A DNA stretch of 64,000 bases from Ramlibacter sp. WS9 (GTDB lineage: Bacteria > Pseudomonadota > Gammaproteobacteria > Burkholderiales > Burkholderiaceae_C): NCBI RefSeq assembly GCF_003797765.1, contig NZ_RKMB01000025.1:1-64000 (forward strand), written 5' to 3'. Position 1 is the first letter of the stretch. Each line of letters starts with the position of its first letter. Positions 44,848 through 52,189 of this stretch are shown here, in pieces. The position numbers and the translations under genes are program-made. Below the pieces are notes generated by a model. It saw nothing but the letters and a program-made list of their open reading frames with translations. It ran no database searches and had not been told where the DNA came from.

Positions 44848-45912
44848 TTACTGGTAGCTGTAGTTGATGGTGTAAGGCACCGTCACGTTCACCGGGCCGG
44901 TGATGGTGAGCGTCGCCGCCACCGTTCCCGAGTTACCGGAATAGCTGCAGCTGTTGATCGTCAACGTGCCGCCGCCTTGCGTGCCGATTTGCGTGAACGT
45001 GGTGTCCGACTGGATGCCCGTGCAGAACTCGGCTTGCGTCGTCGGCTGCGGCACGTTGTTGATGGTGACGGTGCTGCTGACGCCGCTCACCGTGACGGTG
45101 ATGACGAGGTTCTTGTTGCCGCCTGTTGTGCCACCGGTGCCACCCGTTCCACCAGTCCCGCCTGTGCCCCCGGTTCCACCGGTCCCACCCGTGCTGGCAC
45201 CGTCAAACGTGAACGTGATCGCCGTGCCGTTGATCGTGGCGTACGCGGTGCCGAAGCTGGTCTGCAGCGTGTTGGGCGTCACGAAGGCCTGAAAGCCTGC
45301 CAGCGTGTTGCCGTTGGCGATGAATTGCGACACGGCGCGCAGCATCAAGCCATAGCTGTTGGTCGAGCCCGTCACCGCCGGCAGCGTGGTCGCCAGGTTG
45401 ATGCCGTTCAACTGGAACTGGGTTGCGACGCTCGTGGCGGCGGTGGCAAACGTGGCGCTGCTCACACCGCCGCCGAGGCTCTTGCTCTTGCTGAATGCCG
45501 CGGAAGTCAGCGGCGTGACGATGCCGGTGGTCGAACCGCCTTGCGCGGCGATGACGACCTGCATCGGGTCGCTCAACGTCTTGGTGGTGCCCGTGGCTTC
45601 GTCGGTGTAGGTGCCGCCGCTGGCCTCGATCACCACGTCGCCCACGTACGTCAGGTTCATCGTGTACCCGCCGGAGCTGTTGGTGGCAGTGCACAGAAGC
45701 TGTTCACCCTTGCCGGTCGATGTGGCCTTGTAGGCGCAGACGTTGGCGGCGTTGACCGGGCCCTTCACGACGACTCCTGAAACCTCGGTGGTGGTGACCG
45801 TGGGGGGCGTGGTCGTCGCGGGGGTGGAGTCGTCGCTGCCGCCGCAGGCGGTGAGAAGGGCGGCCGCCAAGCCGACCCCGAGTGAAAGGAGCCGAGGGTA
45901 AGCGCGGGTCAT
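44848..45912 (-). CDS. Putative lipoprotein with Gly-Gly-Thr repeat
   Basis: A 354-residue secreted protein. The lipobox LLTACGGS (Cys23) marks it as a lipoprotein. A Thr/Pro-rich linker leads to EVSGVVVKGPVNAANVCAY, a carboxypeptidase-regulatory-like beta domain common in surface proteins. A middle helical region (residues about 125-220) is followed by an uninterrupted GGT triplet repeat (about 241-260) and a C-terminal beta-rich domain with a Cys pair (FCTGIQSD, INSCSYS). I do not know its function. Structure suggests two globular parts joined by a flexible repeat, anchored in the outer membrane. Confidence 0.8.
   Translation of the reverse strand: MTRAYPRLLSLGVGLAAALLTACGGSDDSTPATTTPPTVTTTEVSGVVVKGPVNAANVCAYKATSTGKGEQLLCTATNSSGGYTMNLTYVGDVVIEASGGTYTDEATGTTKTLSDPMQVVIAAQGGSTTGIVTPLTSAAFSKSKSLGGGVSSATFATAATSVATQFQLNGINLATTLPAVTGSTNSYGLMLRAVSQFIANGNTLAGFQAFVTPNTLQTSFGTAYATINGTAITFTFDGASTGGTGGTGGTGGTGGTGGTGGTTGGNKNLVITVTVSGVSSTVTINNVPQPTTQAEFCTGIQSDTTFTQIGTQGGGTLTINSCSYSGNSGTVAATLTITGPVNVTVPYTINYSYQ
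45136..45192 (-). repeat. Nine-base tandem repeat coding Gly-Gly-Thr
   Basis: Six consecutive nine-base units encode GGT within the lipoprotein gene. Third-codon positions vary between units, so the array is degenerate at DNA level but perfect at protein level. Confidence 0.85.
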
Positions 45913-45974
45913 GGGTAAAGATCTCCGAAGGTAAACAAAGGAAACGAAAGGTTATCGATCCCTTGCCTACTTGG

Positions 45975-45997
45975 GCACCCTCCGAACAGGGGGGTGC
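45975..45997. terminator. Stem-loop between FAD-oxidase and lipoprotein genes
   Basis: GCACCCTCC (45975-45983) and GGGGGGTGC (45989-45997) pair with one mismatch around the loop GAACA, 14 bases after the oxidase stop. There is no T-run on the minus strand, so it is a weak or Rho-assisted terminator candidate. Confidence 0.4.
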
Positions 45998-46010
45998 ACT
46001 GACTCTATTT

Positions 46011-47435
46011 CTAGAGCGAGAAGATCTTCCCCGGGTTCATGATGTTCTTCGGGTCCAGCGCGCGCTTGATGGTGCGCATCATGTCCACCGCGCCCGCACC
46101 GGTTTCGGTGAGCAGAAACTCCATCTTGTGCAGGCCCACGCCGTGCTCGCCGGTGCAGGTGCCTTCCAGCGCCAGCGCCCGCGCCACCAGCTGGTGGTTG
46201 AGCTTCTCCGCGACCTCGCGCTCTTGCGGTTTGTCGGGGTCGATCAGGTAGCCGAAATGAAAGTTACCGTCGCCCACGTGGCCGACCAGGAAGTAGGGCA
46301 GGCCGCTCGCATCTGCTTCAGCCACTGAGTCCAGCAGGCAATCGGCCAGGCGGGAGATCGGGACGCAGGTGTCGGTGGAAATGGCGCGGCAGCCCGCCTT
46401 CGACTGGATCGCGGCAAAGTAGGCGTTGTGCCGCGCGGTCCAGAGGCGCGTGCGCTCTTCGGGCGTCGTGGCCCATTCGAACGCGTTGCCGCCATGCTCG
46501 GCCGCAATCTCCTGCACCAGCTCGGCCTGTTCTTTCACGCCGGTGGGCGAGCCGTGAAACTCCATCAGCAGCATCGGCTCTTCGCGCAGGCCGAGTTTGC
46601 TGTGCGCGTTGACCATGCGCACCGTGTTGTGGTCGATCAGCTCGACCCGCGCAATCGGTACGCCCAGCTGGATGATCTGGATGGTGGTACGCACCGCGGC
46701 CTCGATGCTGGGGAAGGAACACACCGCCGCCGAGATCGCCTCGGGCAGCGGGTAGAGGCGCACCGTGACTTCCGTGATCACGCCCAGTGTGCCTTCGCTG
46801 CCCACCATGAGGCGCGTGAGGTCGTAGCCTGCGCTGGATTTCTTGGCGCGCGTGCCGGTGCGGATCACTTCGCCGCTGGCCGTCACCACTTCGAGGCTCA
46901 GCACGTTCTCGCGCATGGTGCCGTAGCGCACGGCGTTCGTGCCGCTGGCGCGCGTGGCGCTCATGCCGCCGAGCGTCGCGTCGGCACCCGGGTCGATCGG
47001 GAAGAACAGGCCGGTGCTCTTGACCTCTTCATTCAGCTGCTTGCGCGTGACGCCGGGCTGTACCGTCACTGTCAAGTCTTCGGCATTGATCGACAGCACC
47101 TTGTTCATGCGGCCGACGTCGATGCTGATGCCGCCCTGCACAGCCAGCAAGTGGCCTTCGAGCGACGTGCCAACGCCGAACGGAATCACCGGCACGTCGT
47201 ATTGGGCGGCCAGCTTGACCGCATCCGCCACGTCCTGCGTGCTCTCGGCGAAGACCACCGCGGCCGGCGGCGGCGACTCGAACGACGACTCGTCGCGGCC
47301 GTGCTGCTCGCGCACGACCAGCGCCGTGGAACAGTTGGCGCCGAAGCGCGCCTTGAGCGCATCGATCAGCGCCGCGGGGACGGCACGCTGGTGGATTTCA
47401 GGGACGAGGTGGGCGAGTGCGGCGGGGGCGTTCAT
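46011..47435 (-). CDS. FAD-linked oxidase, D-lactate/glycolate dehydrogenase (GlcD/Dld) family
   Basis: A 474-residue flavoprotein. The PCMH-type FAD domain reads PAAVVFAESTQDVADAVKLA, VIPFGVGTSLEGHLLAV and VQPGVTRKQLNEE, then TLGGMSATRASGTNAVRYG. The C-terminal substrate domain ends with the conserved HVGDGNFHF and GEHGVGLHKMEFL. Members oxidise D-2-hydroxyacids such as D-lactate, passing electrons to quinone or cytochrome. ATG 47435 is preferred because AGGAG lies a short distance upstream; a start seven codons earlier is possible. It appears monocistronic. Confidence 0.92.
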   Translation of the reverse strand: MNAPAALAHLVPEIHQRAVPAALIDALKARFGANCSTALVVREQHGRDESSFESPPPAAVVFAESTQDVADAVKLAAQYDVPVIPFGVGTSLEGHLLAVQGGISIDVGRMNKVLSINAEDLTVTVQPGVTRKQLNEEVKSTGLFFPIDPGADATLGGMSATRASGTNAVRYGTMRENVLSLEVVTASGEVIRTGTRAKKSSAGYDLTRLMVGSEGTLGVITEVTVRLYPLPEAISAAVCSFPSIEAAVRTTIQIIQLGVPIARVELIDHNTVRMVNAHSKLGLREEPMLLMEFHGSPTGVKEQAELVQEIAAEHGGNAFEWATTPEERTRLWTARHNAYFAAIQSKAGCRAISTDTCVPISRLADCLLDSVAEADASGLPYFLVGHVGDGNFHFGYLIDPDKPQEREVAEKLNHQLVARALALEGTCTGEHGVGLHKMEFLLTETGAGAVDMMRTIKRALDPKNIMNPGKIFSL

Positions 47436-47503
47436 GCGGGGGGTCTCCTGGGGCACCCCAGTTTAAGCCCGGCGCCGCTCGCCACACCATGGAAAGCTTT
47501 CAG

Positions 47504-47818
47504 CTAACGGACGAACGCGGCCTCGTATTCGGCGCGGGTGATGAGGCCGTCCTTGTTCTACTTCAGTGATTCGTCGAAACCGGGGCTCGATACGGAGCCA
47601 TCGGGCGCAGCGTCCAGGCGCTCGGGGGCGTTGCTGCGCTGCGTGACCCGCGGCGCGGTTCGGCCGGCGGCGGCAGGCGCCGTATACGAAAGTAAAGGGG
47701 TGGGCGCCAAGGGGAGTTGATTGCGGGCCGGGAGTGCGGCGGCACCCATGGCGAGCGAGGCAAAGAGGGCTACGCTGCAAGCCTCGAAATTCGGAAGTCG
47801 TCGTCGTTTCACATGCAT
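47504..47818 (-). pseudogene. EF-hand protein gene interrupted by an in-frame amber codon
   Basis: An ATG at 47818 opens a frame with a signal-like N-terminus (VALFASLAMGAAALPA) and a Pro/Thr-rich middle. It ends at TAG (47560-47558) right after FDESLK. Past that stop the same frame continues with NKDGLITRAEYEAAFVR and then a second TAG at 47504. The joined text FDESLK-stop-NKDGLITRAEYEAAF is an EF-hand calcium loop with the stop in the first part of the loop. A single base change (TAC or similar to TAG) would explain it. It is probably a recent pseudogene; sequencing error is the alternative. Confidence 0.65.
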
Positions 47819-47965
47819 CTACGGATCTCCTGAGGTGAATGGAGGGGCCATTGCAGCCGACTGTCGCGGATGAGGCCAGCACTATTGCCCCGTGTTGCCA
47901 TCGAAACATCCGGCGTGGCCGGGTAACGCACAATCCGTGCAAGCAATTTCGCGCTGGAGTAAATC

Positions 47966-48535
47966 ATGGGCAAACGCCTGACACAAATCGCAACCCGCAC
48001 GGGGGACGACGGCACAACCGGACTTGGGGACAACACCCGCGTTTCCAAGGACGGACTGCGCGTCCACGCCATGGGCGACGTCGACGAGCTCAATTCGCAC
48101 ATCGGCCTGCTGCTGTGCGATGACCTGGCACCGGGTGTGCGCGAGCTGCTGGTCGAGGTTCAGCACCAACTCTTCAACCTCGGCGGTGAGCTGTCGATTC
48201 CCGGCTTCGAGCTGCTCAAGGCCGATGCCGTGCTGGCGCTGGACGAGGCACTGGCGCACTACAACGCGCAGCTACCGAAGCTCGAAGAGTTCATCTTGCC
48301 CGCGGGCAATCGCGCGGCCTCGCAGGCGCATGTGTGCCGGACGGTTGCGCGCCGAGCGGAACGCGCCGTGGTGGCACTGGGTGCCGCGGAAGAGCTGCGC
48401 GAGACACCGCGCCAATACCTCAATCGGCTGAGCGATCTGCTGTTCGTGCTGGCACGCGTACTCAACCGCATGAACGGCGGCGACGACGTGTATTGGAAGA
48501 GCGAACGTCTCGCGGCGTCGAACGCCGCGCCCTGA
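47966..48535 (+). CDS. PduO-type cob(I)alamin adenosyltransferase
   Basis: A 189-residue enzyme. GKRLTQIATRTGDDGTTGLGDNTRVSKDGLRV is the characteristic ATP-binding N-terminus of PduO-type ATRs. VDELNSHIGLLL, LFNLGGELSIPG and LNRLSDLLFVLARVLN are the remaining family blocks. It adenosylates the cobalt of cob(I)alamin to make coenzyme B12. GGAG ten bases before the ATG supports the start. No cobalamin riboswitch is visible in the 147-base upstream gap. It ends convergently with the thioesterase gene. Confidence 0.94.
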   Translation: MGKRLTQIATRTGDDGTTGLGDNTRVSKDGLRVHAMGDVDELNSHIGLLLCDDLAPGVRELLVEVQHQLFNLGGELSIPGFELLKADAVLALDEALAHYNAQLPKLEEFILPAGNRAASQAHVCRTVARRAERAVVALGAAEELRETPRQYLNRLSDLLFVLARVLNRMNGGDDVYWKSERLAASNAAP

Positions 48536-48544
48536 TCGCTGGAC

Positions 48545-48967
48545 CTACTTCGCCTGCAGCACCGCCATCGTGATGCGCGACACGCAGGTCAGCTCACCGG
48601 CGTCGTTGCTCATGTCGATCTGCCAGACCTGCGTGCTGCGGCCGATGTGTACCGGCCGCGTGATGCCGGTGACCCAGCCGCTGGTGGCGCCGCGCAGGTG
48701 ATTGGCGTTGATGTCCAGCCCGACAGCGCGGTCGCCTTCCGGCGCTGAATAGGCCGCGCCGCACGAGCCCAGCGTTTCCGCCAGCACCACCGACACACCG
48801 CCGTGCAGCAAGCCATAGGGTTGCTTGGTGCGGACATCCACCGGAACGCGGGCGCGGATGAAATCGTCGCCCACCTCCAGGAACTCGATACCCAGCCGTT
48901 CGACGGCGGTGTCTTTGTGGATGGAGGTGAGGATCTCGACGGAGATGGGTTTTTTCCAGATCGGCAT
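48545..48967 (-). CDS. PaaI-like hotdog-fold thioesterase
   Basis: A 140-residue protein. YGLLHGGVSVVLAETLGSCGAAYSA is the hotdog-fold active-site block with the catalytic Glu and the HGG motif. VGLDINANHLRGATSGWVTGITRPVHIGRSTQVWQIDM completes the fold. Such enzymes hydrolyse aryl- or acyl-CoA thioesters such as 1,4-dihydroxy-2-naphthoyl-CoA or phenylacetate pathway intermediates. The physiological substrate here is not evident. It follows the NCS2 permease gene by ten bases in the same direction. Confidence 0.9.
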   Translation of the reverse strand: MPIWKKPISVEILTSIHKDTAVERLGIEFLEVGDDFIRARVPVDVRTKQPYGLLHGGVSVVLAETLGSCGAAYSAPEGDRAVGLDINANHLRGATSGWVTGITRPVHIGRSTQVWQIDMSNDAGELTCVSRITMAVLQAK

Positions 48968-48977
48968 GCTCGCGATT

Positions 48978-50300
48978 CTAGGAGGCCTTCTGCGGCGCCG
49001 CTTGCGACACCGGGGCCGGGCCGCGATTCAGCAGCGCGTAGAGCAGGATGGCGCCGAAGGTTGCGGTGCCGATGCCGCCCAGAGCGAAGCTGCCGAACTT
49101 CAGCGTGAAGTCGCCCGTGCCCAGGATCAGCGTGATCGCCGCGACGATCAAATTGCGGTTCTGCGAAAAGTCGACGCGGTTGTCGACCCAGATCTTCGCG
49201 CCGGCCGCCGCGATCAGGCCGAACACCACGATCGACACGCCGCCCATCACCGGTAGCGGAATGGCCTGGATCACCGCGCCGAACTTCGGCGAGAAGCCGA
49301 GCACGATGGCGAGCACCGCCGCCACCACGAACACGGCGGTGGAGTAGATCTTGGTCGCGGCCATCACGCCGATGTTCTCGGCATACGTCGTCACGCCCGT
49401 GCCGCCGGCCGCGCCGCTGACCATGGTGGCCACGCCGTCGCCGATGAACGCGCGACCGATGTACGGGTCGAGGTTGCGGCCCGTCATCGCCGTCACGGCC
49501 TTGATGTGGCCCAGGTTCTCTGCCACCAGGATGATGGCGACCGGCACGATCAGCAGCATCGCCGCGCTGTCGAATACCGGCGCGGCGAAGGCCGGCGCGC
49601 CGACCCAGGCCGCATTGGCGATGCCCGACAGATCCAGCGGTTTGCCCAGGCCCATTCCATTGGCGAGCACCGCGTAGATGATGCTGGCGATGATGAGGCC
49701 GACCAGAATCAAGAGGCGCTGCATCATGCCGCGCGTGAACACCGCCACCAGCCCGACGCACACGAATGTGACGGCCTGCATCCACGAGTCGAAATTGCTC
49801 GCGGCCATGTTCTTGATGGGGATGCTCGCGAGGTTCAGGCCGATCACCGCGACCACGGCGCCGGTGACGACGGGCGGCATCACCTTCTCGATCCAGTTGG
49901 TGCCCACCGCCTGCACGATCGCGCCGATGATGGCGTACACGAGGCCGCAGGCAATGATGCCGCCCAGTGCCACGCCGATGTTGCCGTTGGGGCCCTTGCC
50001 CGCATAGGCGGTGGCGGCGATCACGACGCCGATGAAGGCGAAGCTGGAGCCCAGGTAGCTGGGCACCTTGCCGCCGGTGATGAAGAAGAAGATCAGCGTG
50101 CCGATGCCGCTCATCAGGATGGCGACGTTGGGGTCGAACCCCATGAGGATGGGCGCGAGCACCGTGGCCCCGAACATCGCGATCACGTGTTGCACGCCCA
50201 TCACCGCGGTTTGCGGCCACGGCAATCTTTCGTCGGGAGCGATGACGCCCCCTTGATGCAATACGTCAGCGGGCTTCTCTGTCCAGTCGAACATTCCCAT
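48978..50300 (-). CDS. NCS2-family uracil/xanthine permease
   Basis: A 440-residue membrane protein with about fourteen predicted helices. Family blocks are AVMGVQHVIAMFGATVLAP, SYLGSSFAFIGVV, VTGAVVAVIGLNLA, and the NCS2 signature LVAENLGHIKAV with GVTTYAENIGVMAATKIYS. UraA/RutG-like members import uracil or other pyrimidines with protons. AGGAAGGAG before ATG 50300 fixes the start; a GTG-type start further upstream adds 14 residues without support. Confidence 0.92.
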   Translation of the reverse strand: MGMFDWTEKPADVLHQGGVIAPDERLPWPQTAVMGVQHVIAMFGATVLAPILMGFDPNVAILMSGIGTLIFFFITGGKVPSYLGSSFAFIGVVIAATAYAGKGPNGNIGVALGGIIACGLVYAIIGAIVQAVGTNWIEKVMPPVVTGAVVAVIGLNLASIPIKNMAASNFDSWMQAVTFVCVGLVAVFTRGMMQRLLILVGLIIASIIYAVLANGMGLGKPLDLSGIANAAWVGAPAFAAPVFDSAAMLLIVPVAIILVAENLGHIKAVTAMTGRNLDPYIGRAFIGDGVATMVSGAAGGTGVTTYAENIGVMAATKIYSTAVFVVAAVLAIVLGFSPKFGAVIQAIPLPVMGGVSIVVFGLIAAAGAKIWVDNRVDFSQNRNLIVAAITLILGTGDFTLKFGSFALGGIGTATFGAILLYALLNRGPAPVSQAAPQKAS

Positions 50301-50365
50301 GTCTCGCTCCTTCCTGTGAAAGTGGAGCGATGCTAGGGGCAATGCTCGTGCCGCGCAAGCTGCCT

Positions 50366-50403
50366 TGCCCCCTCTCCCGCTGGGAGCGGGTTGGGGTGAG
50401 GGC
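50366..50403. repeat. REP-like imperfect palindrome in an intergenic gap
   Basis: CCCCCTCTCCCGCTGGGAGC followed by GGGTTGGGGTGAGGG forms a GC-rich imperfect inverted repeat. This sequence class is widespread between genes in beta- and gammaproteobacteria. It lies at the convergent side of the permease and hydrolase genes, in the 119-base gap. Confidence 0.6.
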
Positions 50404-50419
50404 TACGCGCGTGCGTGCT

Positions 50420-51304
50420 TCACGTCATGAAGATCGCCACCTTCCCCAGCACCTCGGCGTCTTTCAGAAGCTTGCGGTGGCCGAGCCCCTCGGTCGCCAC
50501 GAGCTCGGTGCCCTTGATCGCATGCGCATAAGCCATGCCGTCGGCGAAGCGGTTGATGCTGTCTCCGCGGTCATGCACAACCATCGTCGACACGCGAATG
50601 CGCGGGCCCACCGAATCGGGTTCGAACTGCGGCATGAGAATGCCTTCGCGCGCTTCGATGCGCTTTTGCATCGCTGCCCGCGTGGCTTCCGACAAGCCGA
50701 ACACCTGCGCGAACAGCCGCGTGTATTCGGGTGGGGACGCTGCCGGCGCCAGCAGCACCAGCCGCTCGATGGGCAGGCCGCGGCTTGCGACATACGCGCT
50801 GGCGCTGGCGCCGAGCGAATGCGCGACCAGCGCGCGGATGTGATGCCCCTGCTGGCGCAGCCGCGCGCTCACATACTCGATGGCGCGCGTGAATTGCGGC
50901 AGCGTGCTTTCGGCGCCTTTGCTGCGGCCGTGGCCCGGCATCTCGAGGATGACGGGGCGCATGCCTTGCCCGGCGAGCGCTTGGGCCAGCGCGACCATCT
51001 GCCCCGCATGGCCGCCCCAGCCGTGCACCAGCAGCGCAACCGGCCCATGCGGCGCGACGGCCTGCGAATAGACGGTGACGCTGGCGCTTTCGAAAGGCCA
51101 ACTCTCCACGCGCCACGATGCATCCCACGGTTTGCCGCGATGCAGCCACTTGGGCGGCAGCGGCGTGAGGAACAAGCGGCAGGCGGCGCGCACGGCAAGC
51201 GCGGGCCACAGGCGTTGCGATGCGGTCAGCGCCAGGCGGAACAGGCGGATGCCGGGGCTGGCTTGGTAGAAGGCCGAGGTGGCCTCGAGCGCGGTGCGGG
51301 TCAT
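50420..51304 (-). CDS. Alpha/beta hydrolase
   Basis: A 294-residue enzyme of the alpha/beta fold. VALLVHGWGGHAGQ is the oxyanion-hole loop, LVAHSLGASASAYVA the nucleophile elbow, VVHDRGDSINRF the acid and GLGHRKLL the catalytic histidine. The first 60 residues are a hydrophobic or helical extension not seen in the smallest family members. The ATG at 51304 follows GAAGGGAAG. An 11-base gap separates it from the 37-residue protein gene upstream, so the two are probably one transcript under the TetR-type operator at 51443. Confidence 0.87.
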   Translation of the reverse strand: MTRTALEATSAFYQASPGIRLFRLALTASQRLWPALAVRAACRLFLTPLPPKWLHRGKPWDASWRVESWPFESASVTVYSQAVAPHGPVALLVHGWGGHAGQMVALAQALAGQGMRPVILEMPGHGRSKGAESTLPQFTRAIEYVSARLRQQGHHIRALVAHSLGASASAYVASRGLPIERLVLLAPAASPPEYTRLFAQVFGLSEATRAAMQKRIEAREGILMPQFEPDSVGPRIRVSTMVVHDRGDSINRFADGMAYAHAIKGTELVATEGLGHRKLLKDAEVLGKVAIFMT

Positions 51305-51315
51305 GGCGCTTCCCT

Positions 51316-51429
51316 TCAATAAAAGATCATGTCTTCGTTGGTGCGCGGCAGGCCGCGCAGCGATTCGATGGCGGCGCGCACAACGCGCCAGCCGCCGTAG
51401 GCCGTGGCAATCAGAAGCAGGGTGAACAT
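51316..51429 (-). CDS. Small 37-residue protein, TetR-operon member
   Basis: An ATG at 51429 preceded by AAAGGAAC encodes a 37-residue peptide starting MFTLLLIATAYGGWRVVRA and ending in LPRTNEDMIFY, then TGA at 51316. The first 18 residues are hydrophobic enough for a membrane helix, and the C-terminal part is charged. The good ribosome-binding site, the tight gap to the hydrolase gene and the operator just upstream argue for a real gene. Function unknown. Confidence 0.7.
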   Translation of the reverse strand: MFTLLLIATAYGGWRVVRAAIESLRGLPRTNEDMIFY

Positions 51430-51442
51430 GGCAGTTCCTTTC

Positions 51443-51460
51443 TTCGCACAGTCGTGCGAA
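51443..51460. promoter_or_regulatory. Candidate TetR-type operator upstream of the small-protein/hydrolase operon
   Basis: TTCGCAC and GTGCGAA form a perfect 7-bp dyad around AGTC, 14 bases before the small-protein ATG. A near-identical site lies at 52124-52141 beside the tetR gene. Confidence 0.7.
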
Positions 51461-51510
51461 ATGTGGGCAAGCTTTCAGGCATCGAGAACACTGTCTCCGT
51501 TCTTGTCTCT

Positions 51511-52113
51511 TTATCTCTTGTAGGTGTCCAGCAGGCGCAGCCAGGTGGCCTGCGCCCGCTCGGCGGCGCGCGAATCGCGCAGGAAGCGCGCGTCGTGGAT
51601 CAGGCCGAGGATGAGGGCGTTGATCGCGCTCACCATCTGCTCGGCATCGGTTTCGCTCCTCAGGTGCCCGGCATCGACGGCCTGCAGCACGGTGCGCCGC
51701 AGCGCGGCGCGCCAGCCGACGACTTGCTGCAGCAGCAGGTCTCGCACCGGCCCTTCCTTGTCGTCGAGCTCGAACGCGCCGGCGCTGTAGATGCAGCCCC
51801 TCTTGGCGTCGATGTCGCGGGCGCGGATGATCCAGCGCTCCACGATGTTGGCCAGGCGCGGCAGGCCCTTGGGCAGTTGCATCGCGGGCACGAAGACGTC
51901 GGCCAGATAGCCCCGGCCGAATTCCTCGATCACGGCTTTCTGCAGCGCCTCACGTGAACCCACGCGAGAGAACACGCCGCTCTTGGAGAGGCCACTGCGG
52001 TCGGCCACCGCCTGCAGCGTGATCGCTTCCAAGCCTTCCGCCGAAGCGAGTTCGATCCCGGCGGCCACGATGGCGGCGCGGGTCAATTCGCTTTTCTGAG
52101 TTTTGGCGTCCAT
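51511..52113 (-). CDS. TetR-family transcriptional regulator
   Basis: A 200-residue regulator. The N-terminal helix-turn-helix is ELTRAAIVAAGIELASAEGLEAITLQAVADRSGLSKSGVFSRVGSREAL, with the recognition helix SGLSKSGVFSRVG. The remaining all-helical part is a ligand-binding domain of unknown specificity. ATG 52113 is used because the HTH begins ten residues later. The palindrome at 52124-52141 lies 11 bases before its start and probably mediates autoregulation and control of the divergent CoA ligase gene. The matching site at 51443 suggests it also controls the downstream hydrolase genes. Confidence 0.9.
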   Translation of the reverse strand: MDAKTQKSELTRAAIVAAGIELASAEGLEAITLQAVADRSGLSKSGVFSRVGSREALQKAVIEEFGRGYLADVFVPAMQLPKGLPRLANIVERWIIRARDIDAKRGCIYSAGAFELDDKEGPVRDLLLQQVVGWRAALRRTVLQAVDAGHLRSETDAEQMVSAINALILGLIHDARFLRDSRAAERAQATWLRLLDTYKR

Positions 52114-52123
52114 GCGGCGGATA

Positions 52124-52141
52124 TTAGCACGGTTGTGCGAA
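52124..52141. promoter_or_regulatory. Candidate TetR-type operator between tetR and the CoA ligase gene
   Basis: TTAGCAC-GGTT-GTGCGAA matches the site at 51443-51460 in 15 of 18 positions, with identical right arm and spacing. It lies in the 76-base divergent gap and can control both genes. Confidence 0.7.
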
Positions 52142-52189
52142 ATGGCAAGCGCGTCGCTTTCCAGGGCTTCCGGGGGTATGCTTTTTGCC

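Noticed and set aside
47558..47560. Programmed readthrough or recoding of the TAG in the EF-hand gene
   Set aside because: No downstream structure or context supporting recoding is visible; a point mutation or sequencing error is simpler.
47819..47965. Cobalamin riboswitch before the adenosyltransferase gene
   Set aside because: The gap is short and lacks a recognisable B12-box; only an ordinary ribosome-binding site is seen.
48610..50220. 536-codon minus-strand frame overlapping the NCS2 permease and thioesterase
   Set aside because: It is another frame of the same DNA, dominated by Arg/Gly/His, and would need to overlap two well-supported genes.
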